A stretch of 64,000 nucleotides of DNA, from assembly GCF_048771995.1 (NCBI RefSeq), contig NC_133024.1, positions 21,220,001 through 21,284,000 of the forward strand. Reading direction: 5' to 3'. Numbering within the stretch: the first letter of the stretch is position 1; each line of letters begins with the position of its first letter. This DNA comes from Taeniopygia guttata. Taxonomy: Eukaryota; Chordata; Aves; Passeriformes; Estrildidae. The notes beneath the pieces are model-generated. The model was not told where the DNA came from. It made no database searches and worked only from the letters and a program-made list of their open reading frames with translations. Positions 46,559 to 59,418 of this stretch are shown piece after piece. The position numbers and the translations under genes are program-made.

Positions 46559-49500
46559 CAGGAATACTGGATGCCTCACAAAGTTCTAGGAAGTTCTGGG
46601 TAGAACTGTGTTGGGATTACTGTGTTGTGTAGTTTCCTATTTCTGTCTTGAACACGTGCCTTTCAGCTGCTTGTTAGAAGCTCCTAGTGTTACACCTGGT
46701 GTCTGCAGTTGCTTGGGTTTGTAAGCAATGGTGTCTGTGGGACAGGGGGCTTGTGATCAAATGGAATTCAGTCTGGCAGAAGAACTGGGCAGAGGCCCAT
46801 AATTTGTTATGGTGATTCTTGCATAAATTCATGTGTTTGGTTTTGCTAAAGTTTCAAAGTAATGGGTGAAGTCTATAGGGTGAAGACCTTGGCTGTGATG
46901 GGACTGTGCCAGTTCTAGAGTTGAAAACTGATTTCTTACCAACAACTTGGGATTTTTTAAAATAGCCTCAAGTCACTTAATCTTTGCACTGTTTGCCTTG
47001 GATAATGGAATATTGGTATTCTTTCTTTTCCTGTCTCTCTTGCAAAATTTTAGTTTTATGAAACTTCTAAAAGATGCAATTTGAAAAGCAAACACAGTTG
47101 TGGACTAACCATGAAATGTTTGCATCTTTAATGAAATATTTAATTCTCAGTCCATACTGTTAGTATTTCCTTAAAATACATAAAGGGGACATTTTCACCT
47201 GAAAAATCTTGATCCTGTTGGAAAAGCACTTGTGAAATAAGGTCCATTGATATTTTCAGCTACCAAGACCTTGAGTTCTTTTCCTTGCTCATGATTGCAC
47301 GGTAGGAAGCTGACATTTTTCACATGAAGTGAGGTGCTTCTCTTCTCCTTCAGCTGTAGCATAAGAGCAATGCAAAGGGCTTAGTAGGTGAGCAATAAAA
47401 GAGTTTATGTATATCCTTCATCAGAGGACAAACTGTCATAAGGTAGAAATGGGCTATTGTTTTTAAGGAGCCTGGGTCAGGGAGAAGACATTTTCTGAAC
47501 TTGTAAATAAGTTAAAACTCCAAAATTTTTCTTTGTTTCTTTGTAAGTGGAATCAGTTTTCTTCCTGTTAAAACTCTTACACACACCAGTGAACTTCTCT
47601 GCCTGGAGGAGAAAGTACAAAATTCTGTTGCCTGTGGTAACAAGGAAAGCGTGAAACAATCCTGCTGCCAGCTCCAAACAAGTGCTGAGCAGTCTGTATC
47701 CAAATTCCAAGGCCGCTCTGTGTTCTCTTCATCTTCTGAGCTACGTATAATCATTTACTCCCACAGCATTGCAGTGGTCAGTTTAATATCTGAGCACAGA
47801 TTCCTGCTTCTGCTGTGTGAGATAGTGTTTAACTGCTTTCCCCTTTCCTCTTACCAGACTGTCTTGCTGAAGCCCGTGTTTAAGATTATGGTTTTCCAGT
47901 GCACTCTAGTGGGAACTGAGGCATCTCTTCCTCAATCTACCAGGAGTTTAGTTGTTTAAAAGCATTGTGTTTGCATGCCAAGTGTATCCCTGACTTGTAT
48001 TACAAAGACTTTAATATAGGAAAAATCTGGATCTCCTTGGCTGTGAAGTATAAGCTCACAGTGAAGGCAAATAGTTTTGTGAAAGTGCCCAAGAAATTAA
48101 TTAATCCAAAATCTTAAATTGAAGTGTCCTTCTGATAATTTATAAAGTGCACTACCACCCACCTGTAAGGATCCTGTAAAAAAAATATCAAAGATTCCCT
48201 TTTACAGATAGTATGAAAGGGACATTTTGACGAGTGTTCTGTGGATTCCAGGTGGCCAGAATTACTGTTGCAAAGGCAACTGAATGGAAAGATGGCATTG
48301 ATGTTGGAATGAAACAGTTATGCAGATTCAAGTACTGTGTCCTGGCACTTTTTTTACCTCCCAGGATTTAGAAGTTAGTTTTGAAATAAATGTGTTGACT
48401 ATTGCTCTTCTTGAAAATATGATTTGGTTAAATTCCCAAGACAGACTGGGAATTAAAGAAAACTGATCTTTCTTTTCCCTGGCTGATCTGAGACAAGTGT
48501 CTAAACTGATGTATGTCTTTTTTTATCAGGGACTAAGTTCAAAACCTAATTTACATCAGTCAAAGAACCTATACCAGTCTTCTCTTAGGACTTTGATAAT
48601 ATTTACAGAATTCCTTTGTGTAAGGGAAATTGAAATGCATCCCTAATGCCTTTTACATTCCAATTATTCCTTTAATTTTAGCATCTCTGAATGTCTCTGG
48701 AAAAAGGTACAAGCACAGTATCCATTATTTCTCCTTCCCTCTCCAGCTAAGTTACATTAACTCTGATCATCATTCCAGGTTCAGCAGCCACGATAACAGA
48801 ATTTGACTTTTGGGATTCTTTTTGATTACTTCAGAGTAGGAGGAGTACATGCCTTTTGCTTATTCCTTGTCTAGCTTGGGCAGAATTCTGGTAGCCTGAC
48901 TCTCTGGCAGTTCTTCTGGAAGAACAGTACGATTGGGCATGGTGAATATTAGTTTTTCAACATGCACTAGTTCTAGCTACCTAGAACCTTTTAGCTGGCT
49001 CTTGTGAACACAGCCAAGTAGGAAGTTTATGAAAATATCAATAGATGGCACATAAATGGGTTTTTGTCCTTTCCCCCTCTCAGTTTAAAACTGTAATTCC
49101 AGCTTCACAGCCTTTTATTCAGGAAGAGAGAACAAATCTTCATTTGACTGCACAGCACATGAGGCTAAGCAATTGTGCCTTTACAGGAAGGGAACTCAAG
49201 GGAAGATGACAAGGATCACAAGAGTGCCACTGGGGTTTATGTTGCCCTTTGGTGTTGTATTCTGTTCCTGGCAACATCAGACAGTAGGAGAGACTTGCCA
49301 TATTCTTCCCAGTATGTGAAACATACTCAGGGCTTGTTGCTTCATCTACAAGTAGTTTTTATTTAAAATAGCTCTCCCAGAACAAAACTCTTTAGATTCT
49401 TACTAAATTTTATATGGTTGTAGTGAGGCTGTTGACAAGTTTATCAGCAAAAGAAATTTCCACTTAACTGAAGTACTTTATTTTATTTGATTTTTACATA

Positions 49501-50870
49501 ACTGGGGAGTAAACTATATGAATATTCCCTCCTGAGTAGTTTTCAATCTGAATTAGATGATATCATGATACCTTTTTTTTTGGTCATTAAACCTACTTTG
49601 TGTTACATTTTGATATCATCAGCTTTGGTTATCTGCTTGGCAGGAAGCATGGTGGGTATTTCTGAAGCCTTCCATCTCACTGTCCTTGTGGGTAGGAATG
49701 TTTGTTGTGTGTGCTCTACTGCAAATAGAGAGTTTGTGGTTGGAATCATAAAGCTCCTTCCTTCCCAAAGTCCTTGCTCTGTTGCCTACAGCAGTTAAAG
49801 CTGACTTCCGTAAGGAAACTTTTCGATGTTGGGTGCCCATCTCCGTAAGATTTGGTGTTCTAACAAAGTGCTTTTTGCTCAGCCTGTTGACCAATTTGCC
49901 CACTTTTTTTTCACTTTTTGCTGTACAGATAACATAACCTCAACCAAGCAGCCTTAGCATACAGTTCTAGCATGGAATTTGTATGTCCTGTATCAGCTGA
50001 CTTTCCAGCTATATTAGGGAGGGAAATAGGGAGGGTGGTAGTAATCTGTTCCCAACGTCCTGAGACTCTATACATTAAAATGTGGAATTTTTTTTTTTTA
50101 CTACTTCAATGTTTTGCTCTGTTTCATGTGGTAAAGTCCATTATGAATACTGGTACTATCTGAAATGAAAACACATCCAGGTCAAAAGTGCATGTTTGGT
50201 TTGCCCAATAAACATTGAATGTGTTACTTTTGTTGTGAAATGTTGTAGGTAGAACTGAAATGGTTCAACACTGATGATGTGAACAATTTAATGTCATTTA
50301 GTATTTATAGTAATAAGATTATTCAGGAGCTGTTGCAAAAACCAAGGAGGAATTTTCTGCCACAAGTTGAAATTCTTTTCAGAAACCATGTTTTTAAAAG
50401 GAAAGTGTATTGGGCTCTATGTGTGCTGCAGACTTCCTGAGAAAAGCTCTTCCTTCATTTTGGGACTTAATCATGTTCATGAAAGTGAGATCACTGTGCT
50501 ATTGTAAACTGAGGAGGAGGAGGATGTTTAAACACATTTGTCTTAAATACTGATGTTTACATCCATAGCAAATACTGGCCATTTTGGAGGGAAAGCACAC
50601 AAATGGTTTATTGTCTTAAAACCATGTGTCTCGCTGTAATGTGACTAAATTTTTTACCAGCTGTGGAATTGTTTAGTAAAATAAAAACCAAACTCTGAAA
50701 TTCTCTGCAATGTTTTATACTGTTACTGGTTGTGTTTGCTGATGTGCTTTTTCTGTGCATTTACACGGTTTGATTTCTACTTTGATAAACATCTTTTTTT
50801 CTGACTTACAACTTTCTCGTAAATGAAGTGAAACCCTTACAAGTGCTGTTTATTTCCTTCAATAAAGTTA
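46559..50870 (+). terminator. SFT2D2: SFT2D2 3' UTR region with several polyadenylation signals
   Basis: After the TAA at 46556-46558 there is no further coding signal. AATAAA occurs at 47394-47399, 48385-48390, 50207-50212 (inside the duplicated 87-bp segment) and 50861-50866. A 3' UTR of 0.85 kb or up to 4.3 kb is possible. No transposon is recognised in this stretch. Confidence 0.45.
50170..50256 (+). repeat. 87-bp duplicated segment, copy 1 (contains AATAAA)
   Basis: This segment recurs at 53155-53241 with a single difference (GTTTGGTTTG here, GTTTAGTTTG there). It contains CCCAATAAACATTGAATG and ends with TGTTGTAGGTAGAACT. The flanks of the two copies are unrelated. It belongs to no repeat family I recognise. 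Confidence 0.9.
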
Positions 50871-52684
50871 TCACTGCATTAAATTAATTGTTCTTATGGT
50901 CAATGTTCTTAATGTTCTTAGGGGTTTTTAGGCAATGCTGATTCTCCTGATGATGCTGAAATTGCTGTGGATAGTTTCTTTCCTTTTGTTTGTGTGTTTG
51001 GTTTATTTAAAGTTATTGTCCTGTCCTCACTTCCTTTGCTGTGCACACAGCTTGTACTGCTTGGGGGACTTTTTGTGCCACCAATGTTTTGCAGTAGCTT
51101 CATCCAGCAGTTACAGGCACCTAGGCAACTGGTTGGCATGAGTGGAGTTGTTAAAGTGAGGATGATATTTTTATTCTTATTTATTGACCTCAAGAGTCAA
51201 CCTAGGTATGCCAACAAGCTATCCTTAGTCCATGCTACAGAGGAAATAATGCCTGGTGTTATTCTGTCAGCAAAGACAACAGGAAGTAACATCCTTCTGA
51301 AATAAATATGCTTTGAGTGTTGATGTACACTCAATAAAATGTAAATTAAGTAAATTATCAATGATTTATGAAGTGTTAAAAATAATTAGAGACAATTATT
51401 TTATTTTTCTTAGCTTTCAAAGAGCTGGTCTGTTTAAGTGTGTGCCTACTATGCATCCAAAGACCTGTCATGGTTTAATATTCTTTGGCAGTGTATCAAG
51501 GCTGTGTGTGCATTAGGCTGTTCATGGTATGTTACACTTTCTTCTAACTGACAGGCAGGTGGGTTTTTTCCCTGTCTGCATGGGTGGTGGTGAGACTTGT
51601 GTGCTATGGGAGACTGTGTTAAGTTTTCACTTATCTTTTTTTCTTGGTTTTTTTGATTGTTCTTCTAAGCAAGCTCTATCTCACAGATGACTGAACTGAA
51701 ATTTCTGTCCTACAGGAAACTCCAAAGTTGTGTTTGGAATACTAGCAGCAGCTTGTCTTCTGTAGTGTAGAAACCTAAGAGTTTGCATTTTATCTTTTTG
51801 AAAAGGTTAGAATGTCCCAGGAATGTCGGAAAGCTGGATGCATCTGTCATATGAAGGCAACTGCGATTTCTCAAAGAGCAATAAATCCTTTCTGTGTCTA
51901 ATAGCTTAGAGGTATTTTGCTTGCCTAACTCAACCTCCTGTATAACAACAAAGCTGTTGAACTTTGCCACTTCATTCTCATGCTGAGATCTTAATACTTG
52001 AATGATTAAAAAAAAAAAAAAGTGAAATCCTCATTTGAAATCCCTAAACAATGATCAGCTGCCCCAAAGCGCATTCTGTTGATGCATGAATTTGCACCTT
52101 AGAAATGCTCTGAAATGGTTTGTCAGTTCTGCTAGACCATCTAGTTCCTGAATCCCATTGCCTTGCAAAGTCACCAGCATTCAAATTCAGTGACAAGGCT
52201 CATGGAATGCTGCTGTAATGTCTGCCCCTTTCCCTTCTTCCTCAAGGTCTGATTTGCAAGAGAAGGTATTTAATGGATGTGAGCCATCCCTTTCCTGTTG
52301 AGCTCAGCTTTGGTTGCAATATGTGTGGGGGTACAGGCTTATACCTGACCAGCCATGAAGTGCTGGAGATTCCTAAAGGGAAAAAAATTCTGTTTTTCTC
52401 ACTTTTCAGAAGTTAGCTGCTGGTGAATTAGAGATGGAATAGTCTATCTAAGCTGCCAATCTTTGGGATTGCTATTTTAAGTTAGCCTGGTTAAAACCCT
52501 TTTAAGTGTCTCTTGCGTTCCCTTGTGGCATCTCTAAGAGAAGTTATTCCTGAGAATACATGCTTCAAAACCTCTGTGGAATAAGTGTGGAGTAACATGG
52601 GTGTAGTGTAAAAATGGTACAATGAAAGTATCACCTGGTCAGCATGATTTTATTGCAGCTGAGGGGCTGTCATGCCCTAAAAGC
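50871..52684. other. SFT2D2-TBX19 spacer, left part
   Basis: I see no gene, RNA or clear repeat. Only short A tracts, for example near 52008-52021, and scattered AT-rich sequence are present. Confidence 0.45.
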
Positions 52685-52992
52685 TGGGGAAGTACTGGAA
52701 GATGGAGGGGGGCTTTGTACAGGGCACATAATGAGAGGACAAGGGTGAACAGCTTCCTACTGGAAGAGGGGAGGTTTAGATTAAGGATTAGGAAGAAATC
52801 CTTTACTGTGAGAGTAGTGAGGCACAGGAAAAGATTGCCCAGAGATGCTCGTGATGCCCTATCCCTGGAAGTGTTCAAGGCCAGGCTGGATGGCGATCTG
52901 AGCAACTTGGAAGGTGGAAGGTGTCCCTGCCCATTGCAGGGGGGCTGGAACGAGATCTTCAAAGTCCCTTCCAACCCAAACCATTCTATGAT
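52685..52992 (+). mobile_element. CR1 LINE 3' fragment
   Basis: A relatively well-preserved CR1 3' UTR. It contains GGTTTAGATTAAGGATTAGG, CCTTTACTGTGAG, CCCTATCCCTGGAAGTGTTC, AAGGCCAGGCTGGATGG and the terminal CCCAAACCATTCTATGATG. It is 5'-truncated and lies between the two copies of the 87-bp duplication. Confidence 0.9.
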
Positions 52993-53154
52993 GCAATATG
53001 TGGTGTGAAAATAAAGTATTTTAAGATGGGCATGTGCTCCTGTGGTTTCTGTTTGCGTGTAACAGGACGTGTCAGGCTTATCACTTTTGACAGAATCAAC
53101 TCCTTCAACAAAGTTATAGTTGCAGCTTGTTAACCCTCATCATTAGCTTTAACC

Positions 53155-53241
53155 AACACATCCAGGTCAAAAGTGCATGTTTAGTTTGCCCAATAAACAT
53201 TGAATGTGTTACTTTTGTTGTGAAATGTTGTAGGTAGAACT
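53155..53241 (+). repeat. 87-bp duplicated segment, copy 2 (contains AATAAA)
   Basis: The second copy of the segment at 50170-50256, with 86 of 87 bases identical and in direct orientation. An A-rich run follows about 125 bp downstream (53367-53377). Neither copy shows visible target-site duplications. Confidence 0.9.
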
Positions 53242-53465
53242 TAAAGCTTTGCTTAGAATCTCCTACCTTTAAAATTATTTTCTTTATCTTAAAGATGCGA
53301 ACAGTAATAGTTTCTTCCTCTAGGTTGTAATTCATGTCTGAAGACATCGCTGAAGATCTTCAAGTAAAAAAAAAAACCAAATGAGGGAAAATTATAATTA
53401 TTGTTTAAAACAAACTAAGTTACATTCATCACCAGCCTGACTACATATACTTGGTTTGCTGTCAA

Positions 53466-54469
53466 TGTTTTGGTGAGGGGGGCTACAGGGGTAGCTTCCC
53501 TGGGAAGCTGCCAGAAGCTTCCTGTACACTGATAGTGCCTAGGCCAGCTGGTTCCAAGATGAACCCACTGCTGGCCCAGGCTGAACCCACCAGCAAGTGT
53601 GGTAGTGCCTCTGGGGTAATGTATTTGAGGAGAAACAACCCTTGCACTACCGCAGCCAAAGAGATGGGAGAGAATTTCTGAGAGAAAAAGCCCTGCAGAC
53701 ACCAAGGTCAGTGGAGAAGGAGGGACAGGAGGTGTTCCAGGTACCAGAGCAGAGATTCCCCTGCAGCCCATGAGGTGAGGCAGCTGTGCCTCAATTGCCC
53801 ATGGAGATACATGGGGATGCAGAGACCCACCTGCCAGAGCAGCTGGATGCCCATAGGAGGCTGTGATTTGTGGGAGACCCAAGCTGGAGCAGACTCCTGG
53901 ACAGAGGAGCCCACACTGGAGCAGGTTTGCTGGCAGGACTTGTGACCCTGCAGAGGACCCATACTGCAGCAGCCTGTTCCTGAAGGATTGCACCCCATGG
54001 AAGTGACCCATACTAGAGCACTATGTGAAAAACTGAAGGCTATGGGAAGAACTGATGGAGAAGTTCATGGAGGACTGTTTTCTATAGGAGGACTCCTATG
54101 CTGGAGCAGGGGAAGAGTGTGAGGAGCCCTTCCACTGAGAAGGTCACTGGCAGGGAAGGAGAAGAGAAAACCAGGAGGAAAGTTAGGCCTAGGAATAAAT
54201 GAGAGGTGGAGGGAAGGTGTTTAACATTTGGTTTTATTTCTTATTAGCTTATACTCAGTTTTGATTGGTAATAAATTAATTTCCCCAAGTAAAGCTTGCT
54301 TTGCCAATGTTGGCAACTGGTGAGTGGTCTCTCCCTGCCCTTACTTCAACCCATGAGCCTTTTGTAACATTTTCTCTGTCCCTGCTGAGGAGGGCAGAGG
54401 ATGGAAGAGACAGCGTGGTACCCATCCTTTGGCGGATACCTGGCACCCATCCAGGGTCAACCCATCACA
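53466..54469 (+). mobile_element. Solo LTR of an avian ERVL-like element (fossil)
   Basis: About 1 kb that begins TGTTTTGGTGAG and ends in a segment shaped like the ERVL LTR terminus (CAGGGTCAACCCATCACA). Diagnostic parts near the right are ATTGGTAATAAATTAATTTC, which carries the polyadenylation signal, GGTGAGTGGTCTCTCCCTGC, and the ACCTGGCACCCATCC block. No internal genes are attached, so it is a solo LTR. No clear target-site duplication was found. It appears old enough to have diverged substantially from the family form. Confidence 0.8.
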
Positions 54470-57400
54470 CTACATTAAGGTTTTTTCTTTGGGTTTGGTT
54501 TTTTTTTTTCTTCCTTGTCCATTTAAAAAGCAGAAAGATTGTTGTGGAAAGCCTTCCCTGCTCTCTGGGCTCAGAATTAATCTCAGTATAATCTCAGTTA
54601 TAACACCAGACAGGGAGGTACCACTCAAACAAGCTGCCTGCTTTTCTGCTAAAAACATACCCGGGGGAAGTTATTGAAACTGTGCCCTCACCCTGACATT
54701 AATGAAAAGGCTAATCTTCTTTAAGTCTTCTCTGGCCTAGAAATCTCTTAAGGGGTTGGACACATGATTAAAAAGCAGAAGGAAAGCAGCTGTCTTTTTA
54801 TGCTTTGTCAATTTTTCTGTGGTAGTTGATAGGTGTTGATTTCCTGGGAGTGTCATGGTGATAGAGGTTATATTTCCCTGTGTTGTTGGGACTCAGTGTT
54901 CAGAGGGGGTTTAGTTGAATGCTGCAGTGGGAGCTTTGGAGATGGAAAGAATGAGTCTTATTTTCTGCAATTTCATCTAATGATGAAGGGCTGCCTTTTC
55001 TTTGGAAACATGCAGCTAAAGGCCAAAAAACAGCTATCCAATGTCAAGGCAAGACAGGACTCTTTAATTACCTTTTTTCTTGTTTGCTTTTCCCCCCCTC
55101 CTTTCTGTGTACCTCTCCAGCTGGTGGCCAGGGGCATATAAGAACAAGCTTAATTAGAAAGTCAAAAATAACCCCTTGCTTTTTCCTGCTGAAACTTAGT
55201 GAGTGAAGTCTAATAAGAATTGCAGGATTGTTCTGATTGCTCTTTCACTGCTCTCCCCGGTCCTCATTGCTTCATTTAAAATGTGAGTTACTAAATTCTT
55301 ATTAGTGAATTGGAGATGATTGTGGGTGTTGAGCTTCCATTCTGAGCTAGTTCTGCCTGTCTGTGATCCACAAGGAGTCTGATCCTTGCTTGGAAGGGCC
55401 CAGCTCTCCCAGCTGGGTTTCAGGGAAAGCTTTCAAATGTGCAGGTTTTGTAGGGGCATTTTCTGTTCCTTCTTCCACCCCTACTGATTTGCTTGTCCAA
55501 TTAAATGGGTAGTAAGTGCAAGAGGGGCAATAAATAGTCCCCCCTTGCAGTGGCACTGGCTGTCGGTCACCAGAAACATCTACTGTGCTCCTCTGTAAGT
55601 CCAGCTACCTTTTCTTCAAATGTTAGGTTCAGGGAATTTTAACTTCCAGCCCAAGAAATTACCTACATCTGAGAATGGATTGTTCTCTCTGTCCTGGCAA
55701 TACCTACAGCTAGTGACATTTATCTGTTTGGGCCTCTGTTCCAGCACTTGTAGACATGGCAAAATTAATCTTGAAAGAAAGTAAGATAAAGAAGGGTTGT
55801 TTGGAAAGCATTCCAAGTTTTTATTTAGGGGAATGGAGGGGCAAAACATTAGAGGATGTCTCTCACTTCTCCTAAAACAGTCTAAAGATTCAAAGTAAAT
55901 TTCCACAGGTAATATTTTTGTAAGTGAAAAGCCAACAATAAACAAATACCTGGGATTCTGAATCTCTCTGGTTTCTGTTCTGCAGCCCTCTCTCATGGCA
56001 GCTGTGTGACACAGAGACAGTGCACAATGCAAAGAAGTCTCATTCATAGAATCTGGAAGTGTGTTTTTAATTAAATCTCAGGCCCAAGTACATTCAGCTG
56101 GTCATGCGCTTGCATATGTGTAAACTTATTTTTTTGGTTAATTCTTTTAGGTTGGAAAGATGGAAAGATGTGTCAGTGGTGAACTCTGCCTTCTGCTACA
56201 TACAACATAAATTGCTCTTAGGCTGAACTCTTAGAGTTGAAACAACCTTCCCCATGCTGAGAATAGTAATTGGGCTGTTCCCACTAACCAACTACAGGTA
56301 ACTACTCTCATTTTGGAAAAAGCTATGGTTTTAGGTGTCCTGAGCTATGGTAACATAATTACTAAAGTTCAAACTGTGTGAAAGTCAGGTATCTTGAGCT
56401 GTTAGATTTGTGGTTTATTTTTTCCTCTGGACACTAGATTTTCCAGAATCAGACACCTTGTATGAGTGATAACCATAAGCACACAAGTGTTACCCACTTC
56501 TGGGATCTGAAAGTGCATTTTATTACTGTGCAGAATACAAGTTTTAGTATGATACTCCAAAGTTAAAACCTTCATGCTTCTCCCTTAGGGATGCTAGCTG
56601 TAAAAAAATCCAGTCTTATTGATGAAAAATTCTCAATCCCAACCCATTGCTGGAATAGGTGCATTATCTGTTCCTTCCATACAGCCCTCCTTCTCCACAG
56701 CTCAGTCCCAGGAGTGCTTTGGGCAAGCAGTGCACTCCAAGCAGGTCCTCCCTTTCTTTTGCTTTATGGCAGCCTCCATTTCTAATCCATTTTTGCTGAG
56801 CATATTCTTTACCTACTGCTACCCACTACTTTATGGTAGTGATGTACCAGTGTCTGCTGGTGAGAGACTTTCACTTCCTCATTTGGAAACTCTTGCACCA
56901 ATGTGAACTGTTGTTGCTTTTTCGCATGCTTTTGGTTTCCTTTAAGTTCTAAGCATCTTGAGGAAGGTAGATGGGATCTGATTTTTTGAGGCTCTAATCC
57001 AGTATCACTCCAGTCGCAGCCCTGCAGGAGAGATGGGCAGTGAGTACTTCTGAAAGCCAGGTTGCTTCTGTTTTTATTTGTCTATAGAAAGAACTGTGTG
57101 TAACTACTGGATTATTATGGCTTTTATGAGCTGTTGTCTCTTTACCTGCCTTAACTTTGAATATCCTAATTTTTGAGCAACTGTATCTAAACAGGCTGCA
57201 TGGAAATAGGGCTTCAGCTGGAAAAAAAGAAAAAAAAACCCGAAGTAATATACACCTGTTTTAGAAGTTCCTGAAAACCTGAAGATGTTTAATTAAAATT
57301 CATGGTACTTTCAGCAGCTCAAATTTCTCTGTTTATTTGCATCTATAGTATAATAAAATTTAAAATTCCCTCATATATTTTCCTATGCAATTTCTATGCC

Positions 57401-58939
57401 ATTTGATCACATGCAGGGAAAAATTACAGCAGTAGCTTCTCTCTCCTCTTTGAGTATTTGGAAAGGTGAACCCAAACATAAACATATTCCATTTACACCA
57501 GCATGCCTGAGATGCAATTATTTTTTCAAGTGCAAAGTGGTACCCTTCCAGGTACTCAAATATCCTATAGATTAGACGTAGATTCTTTAGTTGTTCAGCA
57601 GTGAAAGTGGGCTGTTTAACAACTAGAACTTGCTAACTGACACCTACTAATGTAACTCACCTGAGTTTACTTATAGAATAATCTAGGTATTTTGGTTATC
57701 AGTTGACAATTAAAAAATGAAGAGGGGAAGAGGTGTCAGAATGTGAAGTTTGAAAGCAACATAGACTCACAGAATTATTTGGGCTGCAAGGGTGCCAAAT
57801 AAGGTGCCATCAAGCTCTGGCCATTGTTGTTTAGGTGGATGGTACCTCTCAGTTTTTTTAAAGGCGAGATTGGTTGAGCCTTGTCAAATGATGGATATAA
57901 CTTAAATTTTCTTTTACGAAGCCTGCCATGCTCTTTTTTGTCTGTAAAAATCCCAAAAAAGGTCCACCAAATCATTTTGTCTTTCTAAAAGAGACAGAAG
58001 CACAGAAATCCAGCAGGGACTGTTGAATGAAAGACTGCAAAATTCTCAATAAGCAGACAGAAAATGTATTTCTCTAAAAATGACCTCTAGGACTATGTTT
58101 TCATAATCAAGTCCCTGACTGTGCCTTGTCCAACAGAACAGAAATTTTAAAGACATTAGCAGAGATAGATGTATCAGGAAAAGTTAGATACTCCAGCATT
58201 TGTTCTATTCCAAAGCCCAGTGTTTACAGGTCACTGTTATTTGTGGGGCTTCCACTTAACCCTCCAGCAGGGGACTGAACCCACATCTCTTGTCTCCTTG
58301 AATGCTGAAATTGTTGGAGTCCTCAGTAAAATGGTGTCTTTTTTGTGGAGGGCATGTGTTGTTGGATCAGGCTTGTCAGAGAAGGTCTGAGGATGAGGTG
58401 AGAGGGAATGACTTTTTGGGATGCTAAGGGAGCTTTTGCATGAGATGGACCTTGAGCTTGTCAGCAGTGCCAGGTCTCAGACAGTTAAGCTCATCCCAGC
58501 CCTAGAAGTGTGTGGTCTGTCCTGGAAATGCAGCCGGAGGAGTATTCAGCCACCTGTTTTGTGAATGACAGTGGGACCAAGGGATGGACACAATATCCAT
58601 CAACAATGGAGCTTAGGGATTCCTTGTGCACTGAAACCTCCATGCAGAAAGGTATTTTAATATTATATTTTTATTTAGGAATGTAGAGGAATGAGGTTAA
58701 TGCATTTCTGCAACATTCATGGTGAAAATATTTTAAGACAACCTTCTCTGTATAACTACCTTGACTCTTCCCAGCTCCTTCAGTTAGAGTCTGCACCAGC
58801 ATGAATGCAATTTCCATGCATTGTTTCAGTCTGGAAATGAAACAATTTTCATTAATGGAAACCTGGTTCTCAAGCAGAACAATTAGACCCACTTCAGGTT
58901 GAAAAAAGATAAAAGCATGCTAATTTGGATGGAGGACTC
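54470..58939. other. SFT2D2-TBX19 spacer, right part
   Basis: No coding exon or RNA gene recognised. One possible short CR1 end at about 57762-57860 is listed separately. The stretch may hold TBX19 regulatory sequence, but nothing in it marks this directly. Confidence 0.45.
57762..57860 (-). mobile_element. Possible short CR1 3' end, reverse orientation
   Basis: The plus strand starts with ACTCACAGAATTATTTGGGC, which resembles the reverse complement of the CR1 terminus and its preceding GGTTGGAAGGGACC-like segment. The match decays quickly and the boundary is uncertain. Confidence 0.4.
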
Positions 58940-59221
58940 TTCTTTCAAGGCAGCCAATTGAGTCATCAGCCAGCCACCCACCTGACTGTCTAACAGGTAA
59001 TTAGGAGATAGTCCTCTTTTTGTGTGGAGCGTGTGTGCGTAAACCTCCACACACTGGTGTCACTGCCCATTGGGACTTCCAGGGGAAAGAGCTAGGCAGT
59101 GGCAAAAGAGTGTGGAGAGCACATTTGTCAGACGGTGCCCAATGAATTGACTTCTTTTTAATTTGGCTTATTATTTTTGTCTTTTCAGCAGCTACCTGAA
59201 GTTTCTGGCAGTAAAGCTGTC
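58940..59221 (+). promoter_or_regulatory. TBX19: Candidate TBX19 proximal promoter
   Basis: Recognisable sites in the 280 bp before the coding start are CCAAT at 58954-58958, an AP-1 consensus TGAGTCA at 58959-58965, a homeodomain core TAATTA at 58998-59003, and an imperfect T-box palindrome at 59047-59062 (CCACACA, CT, GGTGTCA). A splice acceptor-like TTTTCAG also lies at 59182-59188, so the coding exon may instead be joined to an unseen upstream leader exon. Confidence 0.4.
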
Positions 59222-59418
59222 ATGGCAGAGCTGGGCTGCAAAAAACCCAGCGACTGCACCGTCTCCAGGCTCCTCAGCATAGTGGAGAGTGAACTCCAGG
59301 CTGGGAGGGACAAAGGTGACCCCACAGAGAAACAGCTCCAGGTTGTCTTGGAGGATGCGACGCTCTGGCAGAGATTCAGGGAAGTCACTAATGAGATGAT
59401 CGTGACCAAGAATGGCAG
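59222..59418 (+). CDS. TBX19: T-box transcription factor TBX19 (TPIT), first coding exon only
   Basis: TBX19/TPIT drives POMC expression and corticotroph differentiation in the pituitary. The ATG at 59222 opens [18 protein letters not shown], then [20 protein letters not shown] and [12 protein letters not shown], matching human TBX19 residue for residue over most of its first exon ([20 protein letters not shown] onward). The exon ends two bases into an Arg codon at a GTGAGT donor, as in human. It contains the first part of the T-box DNA-binding domain ([19 protein letters not shown]). The next exon, expected to begin MFPVLKISV, is not found before 64000, so the gene continues beyond the window. 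Confidence 0.93.

Noticed and set aside
52622-53008. 128-codon plus-strand open frame
   Set aside because: It is translation of the non-coding CR1 3' region. The same peptide pattern recurs wherever CR1 ends occur.
53415-54011. 198-codon minus-strand open frame
   Set aside because: It lies antisense within the ERVL-like LTR and has no protein resemblance.
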